Origin: Candidatus Zixiibacteriota bacterium
GTDB lineage: Bacteria > Zixibacteria > MSB-5A5 > SM23-73-2
Direction of reading: 5' to 3'
Assembly (NCBI GenBank): GCA_030615745.1
Contig: JAUWYR010000008.1
Location: 1-64,000 of the forward strand
Length of the DNA: 64,000 nt
The notes under the pieces are model-generated. The model was not told the origin of the DNA, made no database searches, and worked only from the letters and a program-made list of their open reading frames with translations. Numbering within the stretch: position 1 is the stretch's first letter; every line of letters begins with the position of its first letter. Position numbers and translations under genes: made by a program. Of this stretch, positions 18,163-26,248 are shown in pieces.

Positions 18163-19086
18163 TCACTTCACATAGGTCAGCCAGTGATGTTTGTCCTCCT
18201 CTTCGCCGGAGACGATTTTGAAAAATCTTTCCTGAAGCTTAAAAGTTATTGGTCCTCTTTTGCCATTGCCAATAGTTATTCCATCGATTGAGTTTACCGG
18301 GGTGATCTCAGCAGCTGAGCCGGTGAAGAATACCTCATCCGCAATGTAAAGTGCTTCTCGTGGAATGTTCTCCTCTTTTACCTTTATCCCCATCTCAGAA
18401 GCAAAGGTGATGACTGTATTTCTGATAATTCCTGGAAGGATCGATGCTCCAAAAGGAGGGGTTATAAGTGCGCCATCTCTTACGATGAAAACATTTTCAC
18501 CACTCCCCTCACTCACATATCCATATACATCCAAGGCTATCCCCTCAACATAGCCATGGGATTTCGCCTCTAATTTTATCAATTGCGCATTCATATAGTT
18601 AGCTCCGGATTTAGCCATCGCTGGAAATGTATTAGGAGCCATCCTGTTCCAAGAGGAAACACAAGCTGAGATTCCATTTTCTATCGCATCTTCTCCAAGA
18701 TATTTTCCCCATCTCCATACCGCAATAGCCACATCCACCGGGCATCCGGTTGGATCAACTCCTAACTGCTCGTAACCTCGGTAAACAACAGGACGGATAT
18801 AGCATTCATCCAACTTGTTTATCTTAATCAAATCCAAAGTGGCTTTATTTATCTGCTCTTTGGTAAAAGGAATCTCCATCCTGTAGATCTTGCAGGAGTT
18901 GAAAAGTCTGTCAGTATGTGCTTTGAGTCTGAAAATAGCTGGACCGTTTTTGGTATGATAACACCTTATCCCCTCGAATAAGCTCGACCCATAATGAACC
19001 ACATGTGAAAGGATATGGATTTTAGCATCATCCCAGTTAACAAGCTTTCCATTCATCCAAATCTTCTCAACTTTTTCAAATGCCAT
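18163..19086 (-). CDS. ilvE: Branched-chain amino acid aminotransferase
   Basis: Fold-type IV PLP enzyme of 307 aa, exchanging amino groups between Leu, Ile or Val and 2-oxoglutarate. FEGIRCYHTKNGPAIFRL near the N-terminus, the YIRPVVYRGYEQLGV segment, the PLP-Lys in MAKSGANYMNAQL (about K151-N155 region: the Lys of AKSGANY) and the GSGENVF and GSAAEITPV loops match IlvE. AAGGAGATG supports the start. In this setting between two ptb genes it probably works in the catabolic direction, giving branched 2-oxo acids. Its upstream side carries a G-rich heptad repeat tract. Confidence 0.94.
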   Translation of the reverse strand: MAFEKVEKIWMNGKLVNWDDAKIHILSHVVHYGSSLFEGIRCYHTKNGPAIFRLKAHTDRLFNSCKIYRMEIPFTKEQINKATLDLIKINKLDECYIRPVVYRGYEQLGVDPTGCPVDVAIAVWRWGKYLGEDAIENGISACVSSWNRMAPNTFPAMAKSGANYMNAQLIKLEAKSHGYVEGIALDVYGYVSEGSGENVFIVRDGALITPPFGASILPGIIRNTVITFASEMGIKVKEENIPREALYIADEVFFTGSAAEITPVNSIDGITIGNGKRGPITFKLQERFFKIVSGEEEDKHHWLTYVK

Positions 19087-19100
19087 AACATCTCCTTTTT

Positions 19101-19136
19101 GTTAGGTTTTAGGTGGTAGGTGATAGGTTATAGGTT
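19101..19136. repeat. Heptad repeats, inverted orientation (GGTRRTA type)
   Basis: Plus-strand units AGGTGGT, AGGTGAT and AGGTTAT are the reverse complement of the CTAYYAC heptads found at 19549, 44104 and 47115. They flank the four-helix-bundle gene on its downstream side. Confidence 0.7.
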
Positions 19137-19164
19137 TTTAACTTCATAGAAATTCTTTCAAGTC

Positions 19165-19548
19165 TTATTTGGAGGGTCTCAGTTTTTCTAAAGATCTTTC
19201 CAAGCCCTTTAACATCCTTCCGCATTCATTATATCCTTCAATATATTCTTTGTAAATTTTTTCAGGGAAATAATTTTTCTTATAAGCGATAGTTAAATGA
19301 TGTTTGGTTTCTCTTAGCTCTCCTAATGCTCTATTTATTCCTTCTAAATAAATATTGAGATGTTTGTTGTTCCAACCTTCAGCCAGATTTGCTGGAATTG
19401 AATTGGATGACCTTCTCAATTGTGAGCCTAACTCATGTAATTCGAATTTGGGGAGAGTTAAACTAAGTTTGTGAACATTTAAATGTAGTTCACATAATTT
19501 TTTATAAACCTCTAAATCCTCAAAACTTTTAATTCTCTCTTTAACCAT
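19165..19548 (-). CDS. Four-helix bundle protein (23S rRNA intervening-sequence protein family)
   Basis: A 127-aa all-helical protein with the family's marks: FEDLEVYKKLCELHLNVHKL at the start, FELHELGSQLRRSSNSIPANLAEG in the middle and a helical C-terminus. Members were first found in intervening sequences of 23S rRNA genes, and others occur singly in genomes or beside diversity-generating retroelements; the function is unclear. ATG at 19548 is preferred to the GTG at 19554. It separates ilvE from the second ptb and is bracketed by heptad repeats in opposite orientation, which suggests an inserted cassette. Confidence 0.88.
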   Translation of the reverse strand: MVKERIKSFEDLEVYKKLCELHLNVHKLSLTLPKFELHELGSQLRRSSNSIPANLAEGWNNKHLNIYLEGINRALGELRETKHHLTIAYKKNYFPEKIYKEYIEGYNECGRMLKGLERSLEKLRPSK

Positions 19549-19606
19549 CCTCACCTACCACCTATTACCTATTACCTATTACCCATCACCTACTACCTAC
19601 TACCCC
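19549..19606. repeat. Heptad repeats CTAYYAC, entering the ptb2 3' end
   Basis: Units such as CTACCAC, CTATTAC and CTACTAC run between the four-helix gene and ptb2. They extend through the ptb2 stop codon (19586-19588) into its last codons, so the final residues of that protein are encoded by repeat sequence. Confidence 0.75.
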
Positions 19607-20485
19607 CAAAGCAATCGACATAAACTTGGTCTCAAAAGAATCCGCCCTTGAAGTCAAGACCACTGGTGCTTTTGTGCCCAGGACTACTGCTGCGCATTTA
19701 GCATTTGCAAATTCTATCAAAGTTTTATAGACCATATTTCCTGCTTCTATATCAGGAGCAAGTAAAATATCAGCTTTTCCAGCAACAGGGGATTTAATCT
19801 TTTTGATCTGGGCTGACTTCTGTGAAACCGCATTATCAAGACCAAAAGGTCCATCCACAAAAGCACCTCTTATCTGACCCCTTTTAGCCATCATGGATAA
19901 ACAAGCAGCATCCACAGTTTTTGGCATCTTTTCCGGATTTATCTTCTCAACTGCACAAATACATAAAACTTTTGGATATGAAATTCCTAATCTGTAAGCA
20001 AAATCTACCGCATTTTGTATTATCTGTGCCTTTTCCATAAGATCTGGAGCAATGTTTATCGCTGGATCTGTAAGCAAAAGAAGTCTCGGATAATTCGGAA
20101 TCTCAAAAACTGCAAGATGGCTTAAAAGCTTTCCAGTCCCAATACCTCTTTGTTTATCCAGTATCGCTTTTATAAAAGGAGCGGTTCCGACCAGTCCCTT
20201 CATCAAAAGATCAGCCTCATGATTATTTATCAAATCACAACAAATCTGCGAGGCATAAAGTTCATCCTTCTCATCTATTATTTTGTAATCATTTGAATTC
20301 GATTGTGCTTTTGACAGAAGATCTATGATTTTCCCTTTTTCTCCAACTAAGATTCCTTCAATAACCTTTTCTTCTCTTGCCTGCTTTATAGCTAACAAAA
20401 CCTCTAAATCCAAAGCATCTGCCACTGCAATTCTTTTTGGTCCGATATTCCTCGCTAAGTCCAAAATCTCTTTTAAAGTTTTCAT
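19586..20485 (-). CDS. ptb: Phosphate butyryltransferase (second copy)
   Basis: Second member of the phosphotransbutyrylase family, 299 aa, clearly related to the copy at 17124 (same SHLAVFEIPNYPRLLLLTDPA and VDGPFGLDNAVSQKSAQ segments) but well diverged. It would make acyl phosphates from acyl-CoA, possibly with a different chain-length or branching preference. Its last residues (VVGSR) come from heptad repeat sequence rather than from the conserved C-terminus (compare ALGAVVC in the other copy). GAAGGG lies a few bases before the ATG. It is divergent from the zinc-ribbon gene at 20542 and shares a 56-bp control region with it. Confidence 0.92.
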   Translation of the reverse strand: MKTLKEILDLARNIGPKRIAVADALDLEVLLAIKQAREEKVIEGILVGEKGKIIDLLSKAQSNSNDYKIIDEKDELYASQICCDLINNHEADLLMKGLVGTAPFIKAILDKQRGIGTGKLLSHLAVFEIPNYPRLLLLTDPAINIAPDLMEKAQIIQNAVDFAYRLGISYPKVLCICAVEKINPEKMPKTVDAACLSMMAKRGQIRGAFVDGPFGLDNAVSQKSAQIKKIKSPVAGKADILLAPDIEAGNMVYKTLIEFANAKCAAVVLGTKAPVVLTSRADSFETKFMSIALGVVGSR

Positions 20486-20495
20486 GTCCCTTCGC

Positions 20496-20523
20496 TTGAC
20501 AAATTAAAATAGTTCCGTATAAT
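20496..20523 (+). promoter_or_regulatory. Consensus promoter, very short leader
   Basis: TTGACA (20496-20501) and TATAAT (20518-20523) are both perfect with a 16-bp spacer. The expected transcript start, about 20530, falls on the ribosome site AAGGAGG (20528-20534), leaving a leader of only about 12 nt before the zinc-ribbon gene. Confidence 0.6.
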
Positions 20524-20541
20524 ATTAAAGGAGGCTTTGTG

Positions 20542-20922
20542 ATGGATAAGTGTCCATTCTGTCATCTTAATTTAAGAGATACCGATAACTTCTGTCCTTT
20601 GTGCGGTTATCCACAGGTTTTGGCTTTGCCTTATAAACCTGTTATTAAAAGCAAAGGAACCTACGTTTTGCTGGCTATCTTAAGCATTCTTTTGGGAACC
20701 TTTTCCTTTATTTTTTCCTATGCCTCTTTAAACTTATTAGGTTTACTATTTGTCGTTTTCTCCCTTGTCTTTGCTGGTATATGTCTTGAGGGAATTGCGC
20801 ACAAATTCAATGGAACTCTCATCAAATATTTAGCAATCACAGGATTGGTCTTAGGAATGTTCGGTTATCTTTTCTCAATATTTTTTAATTCCCATGTCCC
20901 CACCTCAGGCTATACCATGTAA
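20542..20922 (+). CDS. Zinc-ribbon membrane protein
   Basis: A 126-aa protein with an N-terminal zinc ribbon (CPFCHLNLRDTDNFCPLCG, residues 4-22) followed by three hydrophobic helices (about 42-62, 65-88, 97-120). DUF4190-like small membrane proteins have this layout, but the function is unknown. AAGGAGG is seven bases from the ATG at 20542, which I prefer to the GTG at 20539. It is the only plus-strand gene between 16.2 and 63 kb, and has its own strong promoter. Confidence 0.8.
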   Translation: MDKCPFCHLNLRDTDNFCPLCGYPQVLALPYKPVIKSKGTYVLLAILSILLGTFSFIFSYASLNLLGLLFVVFSLVFAGICLEGIAHKFNGTLIKYLAITGLVLGMFGYLFSIFFNSHVPTSGYTM

Positions 20923-20936
20923 AACTTGTTTTATCT

Positions 20937-20963
20937 GCCTACTGCATACTGCCTACTGTATAC
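20937..20963. repeat. Heptad repeats, CTACTGC/ATACTGC family
   Basis: Units CTACTGC, ATACTGC, CTACTGT and ATACTCT lie between the convergent zinc-ribbon and butyrate kinase genes. Confidence 0.65.
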
Positions 20964-20968
20964 TCTTA

Positions 20969-22036
20969 TCAATACTTCTTCTCCTTCTCCTCTCCTTTTA
21001 AAACCCTTAATGCTCCCAGACTTAAAGCTTCCATCTCATCCTCTCCTGGAAAGACCAAAACTTTTGCCAAAAACTTCACCCTCTGTTCTATCATCCTGAC
21101 CAATTTTTTAGAAAAAGCTATTCCTCCTGTTAAGATTATAGCATCTATCTTTCCATGCAAAGTAGTTGCCATAGCACCGATCTCCTTAGCTATCTGATAT
21201 ACCATAGCCTCATACACAAGCTTAGCTTTTTGGTCTCCCACCTCTATTTTTTTCTCTATCTTTTCAACATCATCTGTTCTGAGATAAGCCAAAAGCCCAC
21301 CACATTTGGTAAGTTTCTCATACATTTGAGTAGATGTATAACCTCCGCTTAAGCAGAGCTTGGCTAAACCCGTAACTGGAACAGATCCTGTTCTCTGAGG
21401 AGAAAAAGGACCTCCATCATTGGCATTGTTTACATCGATCATTTTTCCTTTCAGGTGGGAGCTAACCGATATACCTGAGCCAAGATGAACTATAATTAAA
21501 TTGAGATTTTCATATTTCTTGTTTAACTTCTTTGCCGTTTTTCTTGCCACCATCTTGATATTTAAAGCATGGGATAAGCTTTTTCTCGGAAGTTCAGGAA
21601 GCCCTGATATTCTTGCCACAGGAGGGAATTCGTCAACAGATACTGGATCAACGATAAAAGCAGAAACATTTGTATTCTTAGTCAATTCATAGGCGATAAG
21701 ACAGCCTAAATTGGATACATGGTCTGCCTGAACTTTACCACACTTAACATCTGAAAGCATTCTTTTGCAAACTTTGTATGTTCCGCTCGAAAGTGGTTTG
21801 AAAGGACCACCTCTCCCTACTACTGCGGAAAGATTCTCTATTTTGATTTTATTTTGTTTTAAAAATTTTAAAACCAAATTTTTCCTGTAATTTAGTTGAT
21901 CAATGGTTTTTTTGAAAACTTTTAGCTTTTTTTGAGAATGTGTAATTGTCTTGACGACCAAAAGATGGTCATCATCATACAATGCCACTTTAGTAGAAGT
22001 GCCCCCGGGATTGATACTCAATATCTTAAAACCCAT
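20969..22036 (-). CDS. buk: Butyrate kinase (first copy)
   Basis: A 355-aa ASKHA-fold kinase that makes ATP and butyrate or a branched fatty acid from acyl phosphate. The N-terminal phosphate loop NPGGTSTKVALY, the conserved VGRGGPFKPLSSGTYKV, HLGSGISVSSH and the C-terminal ILTGGIAFSKKLV and FPGEDEMEALSLGALRVL are all characteristic of Buk. It follows the dehydrogenase gene at 22056 by 19 bp on the same strand. Together with either ptb it closes the substrate-level phosphorylation route. A second copy is at 37889. Confidence 0.94.
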   Translation of the reverse strand: MGFKILSINPGGTSTKVALYDDDHLLVVKTITHSQKKLKVFKKTIDQLNYRKNLVLKFLKQNKIKIENLSAVVGRGGPFKPLSSGTYKVCKRMLSDVKCGKVQADHVSNLGCLIAYELTKNTNVSAFIVDPVSVDEFPPVARISGLPELPRKSLSHALNIKMVARKTAKKLNKKYENLNLIIVHLGSGISVSSHLKGKMIDVNNANDGGPFSPQRTGSVPVTGLAKLCLSGGYTSTQMYEKLTKCGGLLAYLRTDDVEKIEKKIEVGDQKAKLVYEAMVYQIAKEIGAMATTLHGKIDAIILTGGIAFSKKLVRMIEQRVKFLAKVLVFPGEDEMEALSLGALRVLKGEEKEKKY

Positions 22037-22055
22037 AACAACTTCTGCCTACTGA

Positions 22056-23120
22056 TCAAACATGCCTTTGTTTTAATCTTTTGACCTGTGCAATCCTTGC
22101 CTCCGCCATTAAATTGGCAGCCTCAGATGGTGGTAAGTCCTCTTTTTTTGATATCTCAATTACCTTTTTCATCAGATCGTAGATCCCCCCTGCCTTTTTT
22201 AAAGCTCGTTCTTGACTAAATCCTTCGAGCTCATTTGCTACATTTATCATTCCACCAGCACCTATAACAAAGTCTGGAGCATAAAAGATTTTTTTCTTAT
22301 GCAAAATCCCACCATGTCGCTCTTTTTCTAATTGATTGTTTGCTGCTCCAGCGACTATTTTGACTTTTAGTCTTTCAATTGTCTTATCATTTATAATCCC
22401 TCCTAAGGCATTAGGAGAGAAGACATCAGCACAAACATCGTATACCTCATCTGGTTTTACAATCTCAGCTCCGAATCTTTGTTTTGCAATCTCAGTTTTT
22501 TCCGGGATAATATCTGACACAAAAAGTCTACATTTCTCAGCACTTAAAAGCTCTGCTAAATACATACCAACATGACCTAATCCTTGAATAATAATTGAGG
22601 TTCCTCTCAAAGAATTTTTACCCGAAATCTCCTGAACGCAGGCTAAAAGCCCTGACTTTACGCCTAAAGCTGTTACTGGGCCGGGATCGCCACTGCCACC
22701 TAAGGCATGAGAAAGACCACAAACATATCTTGTCTCATATCTCACAATCTCCATATCCTCAACCGTTGTCCCAACATCTTCTGCAGTGATATATCTTCCA
22801 TTCAAGCTCTCAACAAACCTGCCAAAAGCTCTTAAGATAAGCTCATTTTTATCCTTTTCTGAATCTCCGATAATCACACCCTGACCACCGCCCAAGTTAA
22901 TCCCTGCTGCAGCAGCTTTATAGGTCATAGATTTTGAGAGCTTCAAAACATCTTCTAAAGCCTCATCTTCGGTGATATAAGGGAGCATCCTCACACCACC
23001 AATGGCCGGTCCTAAAGTGGTGTCGTGAATTGCAATTATCGAGCGCAATCCGGAGACCTTATCAGAATAGAAAACCACTTGCTCGTGCTCTGACCTACCA
23101 ATAGATTTGAATATCTCCAT
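22056..23120 (-). CDS. Leucine/valine dehydrogenase family protein, K80 replaced by Gln
   Basis: A 354-aa protein of the Glu/Leu/Phe/Val dehydrogenase family, close to Bacillus-type leucine dehydrogenase along its whole length (IIAIHDTTLGPAIGG, AEDVGTTVEDM, IIQGLGHVG nucleotide site, VAGAANNQL). Family members deaminate branched amino acids to 2-oxo acids with NAD+. The substrate-binding lysine K68 (MTYK) is present, but the catalytic lysine expected at 80 (GGGK) is Gln (GGGQ, codon CAG). The paralogue at 39087 has the reverse pattern. Activity is therefore uncertain. No ribosome site is obvious; the gene lies 19 bp after the crotonase gene and may depend on coupling. Confidence 0.88.
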   Translation of the reverse strand: MEIFKSIGRSEHEQVVFYSDKVSGLRSIIAIHDTTLGPAIGGVRMLPYITEDEALEDVLKLSKSMTYKAAAAGINLGGGQGVIIGDSEKDKNELILRAFGRFVESLNGRYITAEDVGTTVEDMEIVRYETRYVCGLSHALGGSGDPGPVTALGVKSGLLACVQEISGKNSLRGTSIIIQGLGHVGMYLAELLSAEKCRLFVSDIIPEKTEIAKQRFGAEIVKPDEVYDVCADVFSPNALGGIINDKTIERLKVKIVAGAANNQLEKERHGGILHKKKIFYAPDFVIGAGGMINVANELEGFSQERALKKAGGIYDLMKKVIEISKKEDLPPSEAANLMAEARIAQVKRLKQRHV

Positions 23121-23139
23121 ACTTTTTAAAAATATGGAA

Positions 23140-23913
23140 TCAACTCCATTCAGGTTTTCTTTTCTCTAAAAAGGCAGACATCCCCTCTTTGGCTTCACCG
23201 GAGGCAAAACATTCTCCAAATGCCTCCACCTCAAAGGAGCTTCCAGTAGCAAAATCTGTCTCTATCCCCCTGCTTATAACCTTTTTTGCTAACCTCACAG
23301 CAGTTGGACCCTTAGAGGCTATTTTTTGTGCCATCTTAAAAGTTTGATCTAATAAATTATCGTGTGGCACCACCTGATTAACTAAACCAATGGACAAAGC
23401 AGTCTGAGCATCTATTATCTCACCAGTGAGGATAAGCTCTTTAGCTTTAGCTGTCCCCACCATTCGAGCTAACCTCTGCGTCCCTGCGAATCCCGGAATC
23501 ACACCTAAATTGACCTCAGGCTGTCCGAACTTAGCCTTATCAGATGCGACCCTGATATCACATGCCATAGCCAGCTCACACCCACCACCTAAAGCAAAGC
23601 CATTAACGCAAGCGATTACCGGCTTTTCCTGTGATTCGATTAAAGAGAAAACTTTTTGACCCATCTCGGAAAAATCTATCGCTTGTTGCTTGGTCATATC
23701 CTTCATCTCAGCAATATCTGCTCCTGCAACAAAAGATTTCCCCTCTCCGGTGATGATGATAACCTTTATCTTATCATCTTTGCTCCATAGGTGAATCAGA
23801 TCGTTTAGTTCGTGTATGGTCTGGATATTCAATGCATTTAATTGCTGTGGTCGGTTGATTTTTATTATACCAATATTATCCCTTATCTCAGTTAAGATAT
23901 TTTTATAGTTCAC
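23140..23913 (-). CDS. Enoyl-CoA hydratase (crotonase family)
   Basis: A 257-aa crotonase that hydrates 2-enoyl-CoA in beta-oxidation. The CoA and oxyanion site is GKSFVAGADIAEM (about 60-72), the second is GFALGGGCELAMACD (about 103-117), and the two catalytic glutamates are placed as in mitochondrial enoyl-CoA hydratase (E in GGGCELA and E in PEVNLGVIPG). The start is GTG at 23913, with GGAGGATGT just before it. It follows the acyl-CoA dehydrogenase gene by 12 bp, which matches successive steps. Confidence 0.93.
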   Translation of the reverse strand: MNYKNILTEIRDNIGIIKINRPQQLNALNIQTIHELNDLIHLWSKDDKIKVIIITGEGKSFVAGADIAEMKDMTKQQAIDFSEMGQKVFSLIESQEKPVIACVNGFALGGGCELAMACDIRVASDKAKFGQPEVNLGVIPGFAGTQRLARMVGTAKAKELILTGEIIDAQTALSIGLVNQVVPHDNLLDQTFKMAQKIASKGPTAVRLAKKVISRGIETDFATGSSFEVEAFGECFASGEAKEGMSAFLEKRKPEWS

Positions 23914-23925
23914 ACATCCTCCTTT

Positions 23926-25059
23926 TTATTTTAAAATCTCCCTTGCTATGACTATCCTTTGAATCTCAGAAGTCCCTTCTCCAATCTCACAAAGCTTAAT
24001 ATCTCTGAAATATCTTTCTAAGGGATACTCTCTTAAATATCCATATCCTCCGAAAATCTGAATAGCCTGATAACAGACCCATCTCCCTATCTCAGATGCA
24101 TAAAGCTTAGCCATTGCTGATTCCTTGATATATGGTCTGTTTTTGTCCTTTAGCCGGCAAGCATAATAGATCAAATGCCGGGCTGCCTCTATTTTAGTAG
24201 CCATATCTGCGAGCTTCCACTGAATTGCTTGAAAGGAAGAAATCGGTTTTTCGAACTGAATTCTTTCCTTAGCATATCTTAAAGCCATATCATAAGCTCC
24301 TTGGGCAATGCCCAAAGCCATTGCTCCAATACTCACCCTCCCCCCATCCAAGGTTATAAGAAATTGCTTGAAACCATCGCCCTCTTTTCCTAAAAGGTTC
24401 TCCTTGGGAACTTTAACATTCTCTAAAACAAGCTCTGCAGTATCCGACCCCCTTAATCCCATCTTATTCTCTTTTTTCCCCACATTCAGACCGGGCATTC
24501 CCTTCTCCAAGATGAAATTACTGATTCCCTTAGAACCTTTGGTTGGGGCAGTCCTGGCAGTGATCACCATTATATCAGCCACGCTGGCATTGGTTATAAA
24601 ACATTTCGAACCATTGATCAAATAATAATCACCAATCAATTTAGCAGTTGATTTTGTGGCACCAGCATCTGAGCCTGCCTCAGTCTCGGTTAAACCAAAT
24701 GCACCAATTTTTTTCCCTTTAGCCAAAGGTGGAATATATTTTTTTTTCTGCTCTTCGGTTCCAAAAAGATACAAGGGATAAACTGCTAAAGAATTATGTG
24801 CGGCAACTGTGATACCTGTTGAACCACATACTCTGGAGAGCTCCTCCACTGCTATGGCATAACTTATCATGTCATCCCCGGTTCCACCATATTCTTCTGG
24901 AACCACCATCCCCATGATCCCTAACTCACCAAGTTTTTTGAAGTTATCATAAGGAAACTTTTGTTCCTCGTCGATCTCCTTTGCCTTAGGCTCAATATAC
25001 CTTTCAGCGAACTCCTTTATTTTCTTTCTGAAGTTTTCATGTTTTTCCTCAAGTATCAT
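23926..25059 (-). CDS. Acyl-CoA dehydrogenase (first of three)
   Basis: FAD enzyme of 377 aa, the usual size of short/branched-chain acyl-CoA dehydrogenases. FGLTETEAGSDAGATKSTA is the substrate and FAD segment (about 128-146), CFITNASVADIMVI follows, and the C-terminal catalytic Glu is in EIGEGTSEIQRIVIARE (about E363). Electrons go to an electron-transfer flavoprotein, which is not in this window. It is nine bases from the next acyl-CoA dehydrogenase gene and belongs to the same operon. The chain specificity cannot be told by eye. Confidence 0.94.
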   Translation of the reverse strand: MILEEKHENFRKKIKEFAERYIEPKAKEIDEEQKFPYDNFKKLGELGIMGMVVPEEYGGTGDDMISYAIAVEELSRVCGSTGITVAAHNSLAVYPLYLFGTEEQKKKYIPPLAKGKKIGAFGLTETEAGSDAGATKSTAKLIGDYYLINGSKCFITNASVADIMVITARTAPTKGSKGISNFILEKGMPGLNVGKKENKMGLRGSDTAELVLENVKVPKENLLGKEGDGFKQFLITLDGGRVSIGAMALGIAQGAYDMALRYAKERIQFEKPISSFQAIQWKLADMATKIEAARHLIYYACRLKDKNRPYIKESAMAKLYASEIGRWVCYQAIQIFGGYGYLREYPLERYFRDIKLCEIGEGTSEIQRIVIAREILK

Positions 25060-25067
25060 TTTTTCTC

Positions 25068-26207
25068 CTACTTCAAAAGACCTTTTGAGATAACAATTCT
25101 TTGTGCTTCTGATGTTCCTTCATAGATTTCAGTGACACGAGCATCTCTAAAATATCTCTCAACAGCATATTCCTTCATATAACCGTATCCCCCATGGATT
25201 TGCACTGCCTCGTTCACCACCATATTTGCAACCTCTGAGGCGAAAACCTTAGCCATCGAAGCCTCAACCGAACATCTTATATTCTTGCTTTTCAGATGTG
25301 CTGCCCGATAAACTAAAAGCCTGGCTGCATCTATCTGGGTTGCCATATCAGCTAATTTGAACTGTATTGCCTGAAAATTACAAATCGGTTGACCAAACTG
25401 GACCCTCTGTTTAGAGTATTCCAAAGCTTCATCAAGAGCTGCCTGTGCAATTCCCACAGATTGAGCACCTACCCCAATTCTCCCTGAATCAAGAAGGGTT
25501 AAGGCGATCCTTAATCCGTGGTTTTGTTCACCCAAAAGATTTTCCTTTGGTATCTTGCAATCCTCAAATGAAAGCTCCCTTGTATCAGATCCCCTTATTC
25601 CCATCTTCTTCTCCTTAGCTCCGATATTTAAACTCTCTACATTTTTTTCAACCAAAAGGCAGGAGATCCCTTTTGATTTAGCTTCAGGATTGGTTAAGGC
25701 AAAAAAGACAAAAAGATCAGCGATTCCACCATTGGTAACAAACGACTTTGTGCCGTTAATCAAATAGTAGTCTTTATTTAAAAGAGCAGTGGTCTTTAAA
25801 CTTCCTGCATCGGTTCCAGCAGATGGCTCGGTAAGTGAATAGGCACCTATCCATTCTCCCTTGGCTAATTTTGGAAGATATTTCTCTTTTTGTTTCTCTG
25901 TGCCGAATTGAAAAATAGCATCACACACTAATGAATTATGAACAGAAAGCGAAATCTCCAATGCAGCGCAAGCCTTGGCAAACTCCTCCATCACCAGAAT
26001 ATAGCTTATAAAGTCGAGATTAGAACCGCCATATTTCTCAGGCAACATCATCCCCATATATCCGAGCTCAGAAAGCTCCTTATAAATCTCTTTGGGAATC
26101 TCCTCCTTCTCATCGAACTCTTGGGCTAAAGGCGCTAATCTTTTTTGTGCAAACTTTTTGGCTTCCTCTTTTATCATCCTCTGATCTTCAGTAAGTTTAA
26201 AATCCAT
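25068..26207 (-). CDS. Acyl-CoA dehydrogenase (second of three)
   Basis: A 379-aa FAD-dependent acyl-CoA dehydrogenase similar in plan to its neighbour: YSLTEPSAGTDAGSLKTTA (about 128-146), SFVTNGGIADLFV, the adenine-site NFQAIQFKLADMAT and the C-terminal EIYEGTSEAQRIVISKG with the catalytic Glu. AGGAGGATAT precedes the ATG. Its close pairing with 23926 suggests successive or alternative branched substrates, for instance isovaleryl-, 2-methylbutyryl- or isobutyryl-CoA. Confidence 0.94.
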   Translation of the reverse strand: MDFKLTEDQRMIKEEAKKFAQKRLAPLAQEFDEKEEIPKEIYKELSELGYMGMMLPEKYGGSNLDFISYILVMEEFAKACAALEISLSVHNSLVCDAIFQFGTEKQKEKYLPKLAKGEWIGAYSLTEPSAGTDAGSLKTTALLNKDYYLINGTKSFVTNGGIADLFVFFALTNPEAKSKGISCLLVEKNVESLNIGAKEKKMGIRGSDTRELSFEDCKIPKENLLGEQNHGLRIALTLLDSGRIGVGAQSVGIAQAALDEALEYSKQRVQFGQPICNFQAIQFKLADMATQIDAARLLVYRAAHLKSKNIRCSVEASMAKVFASEVANMVVNEAVQIHGGYGYMKEYAVERYFRDARVTEIYEGTSEAQRIVISKGLLK

Positions 26208-26248
26208 ATATCCTCCTATTAACAGGATTTAACATAACGCTTCTTTAC

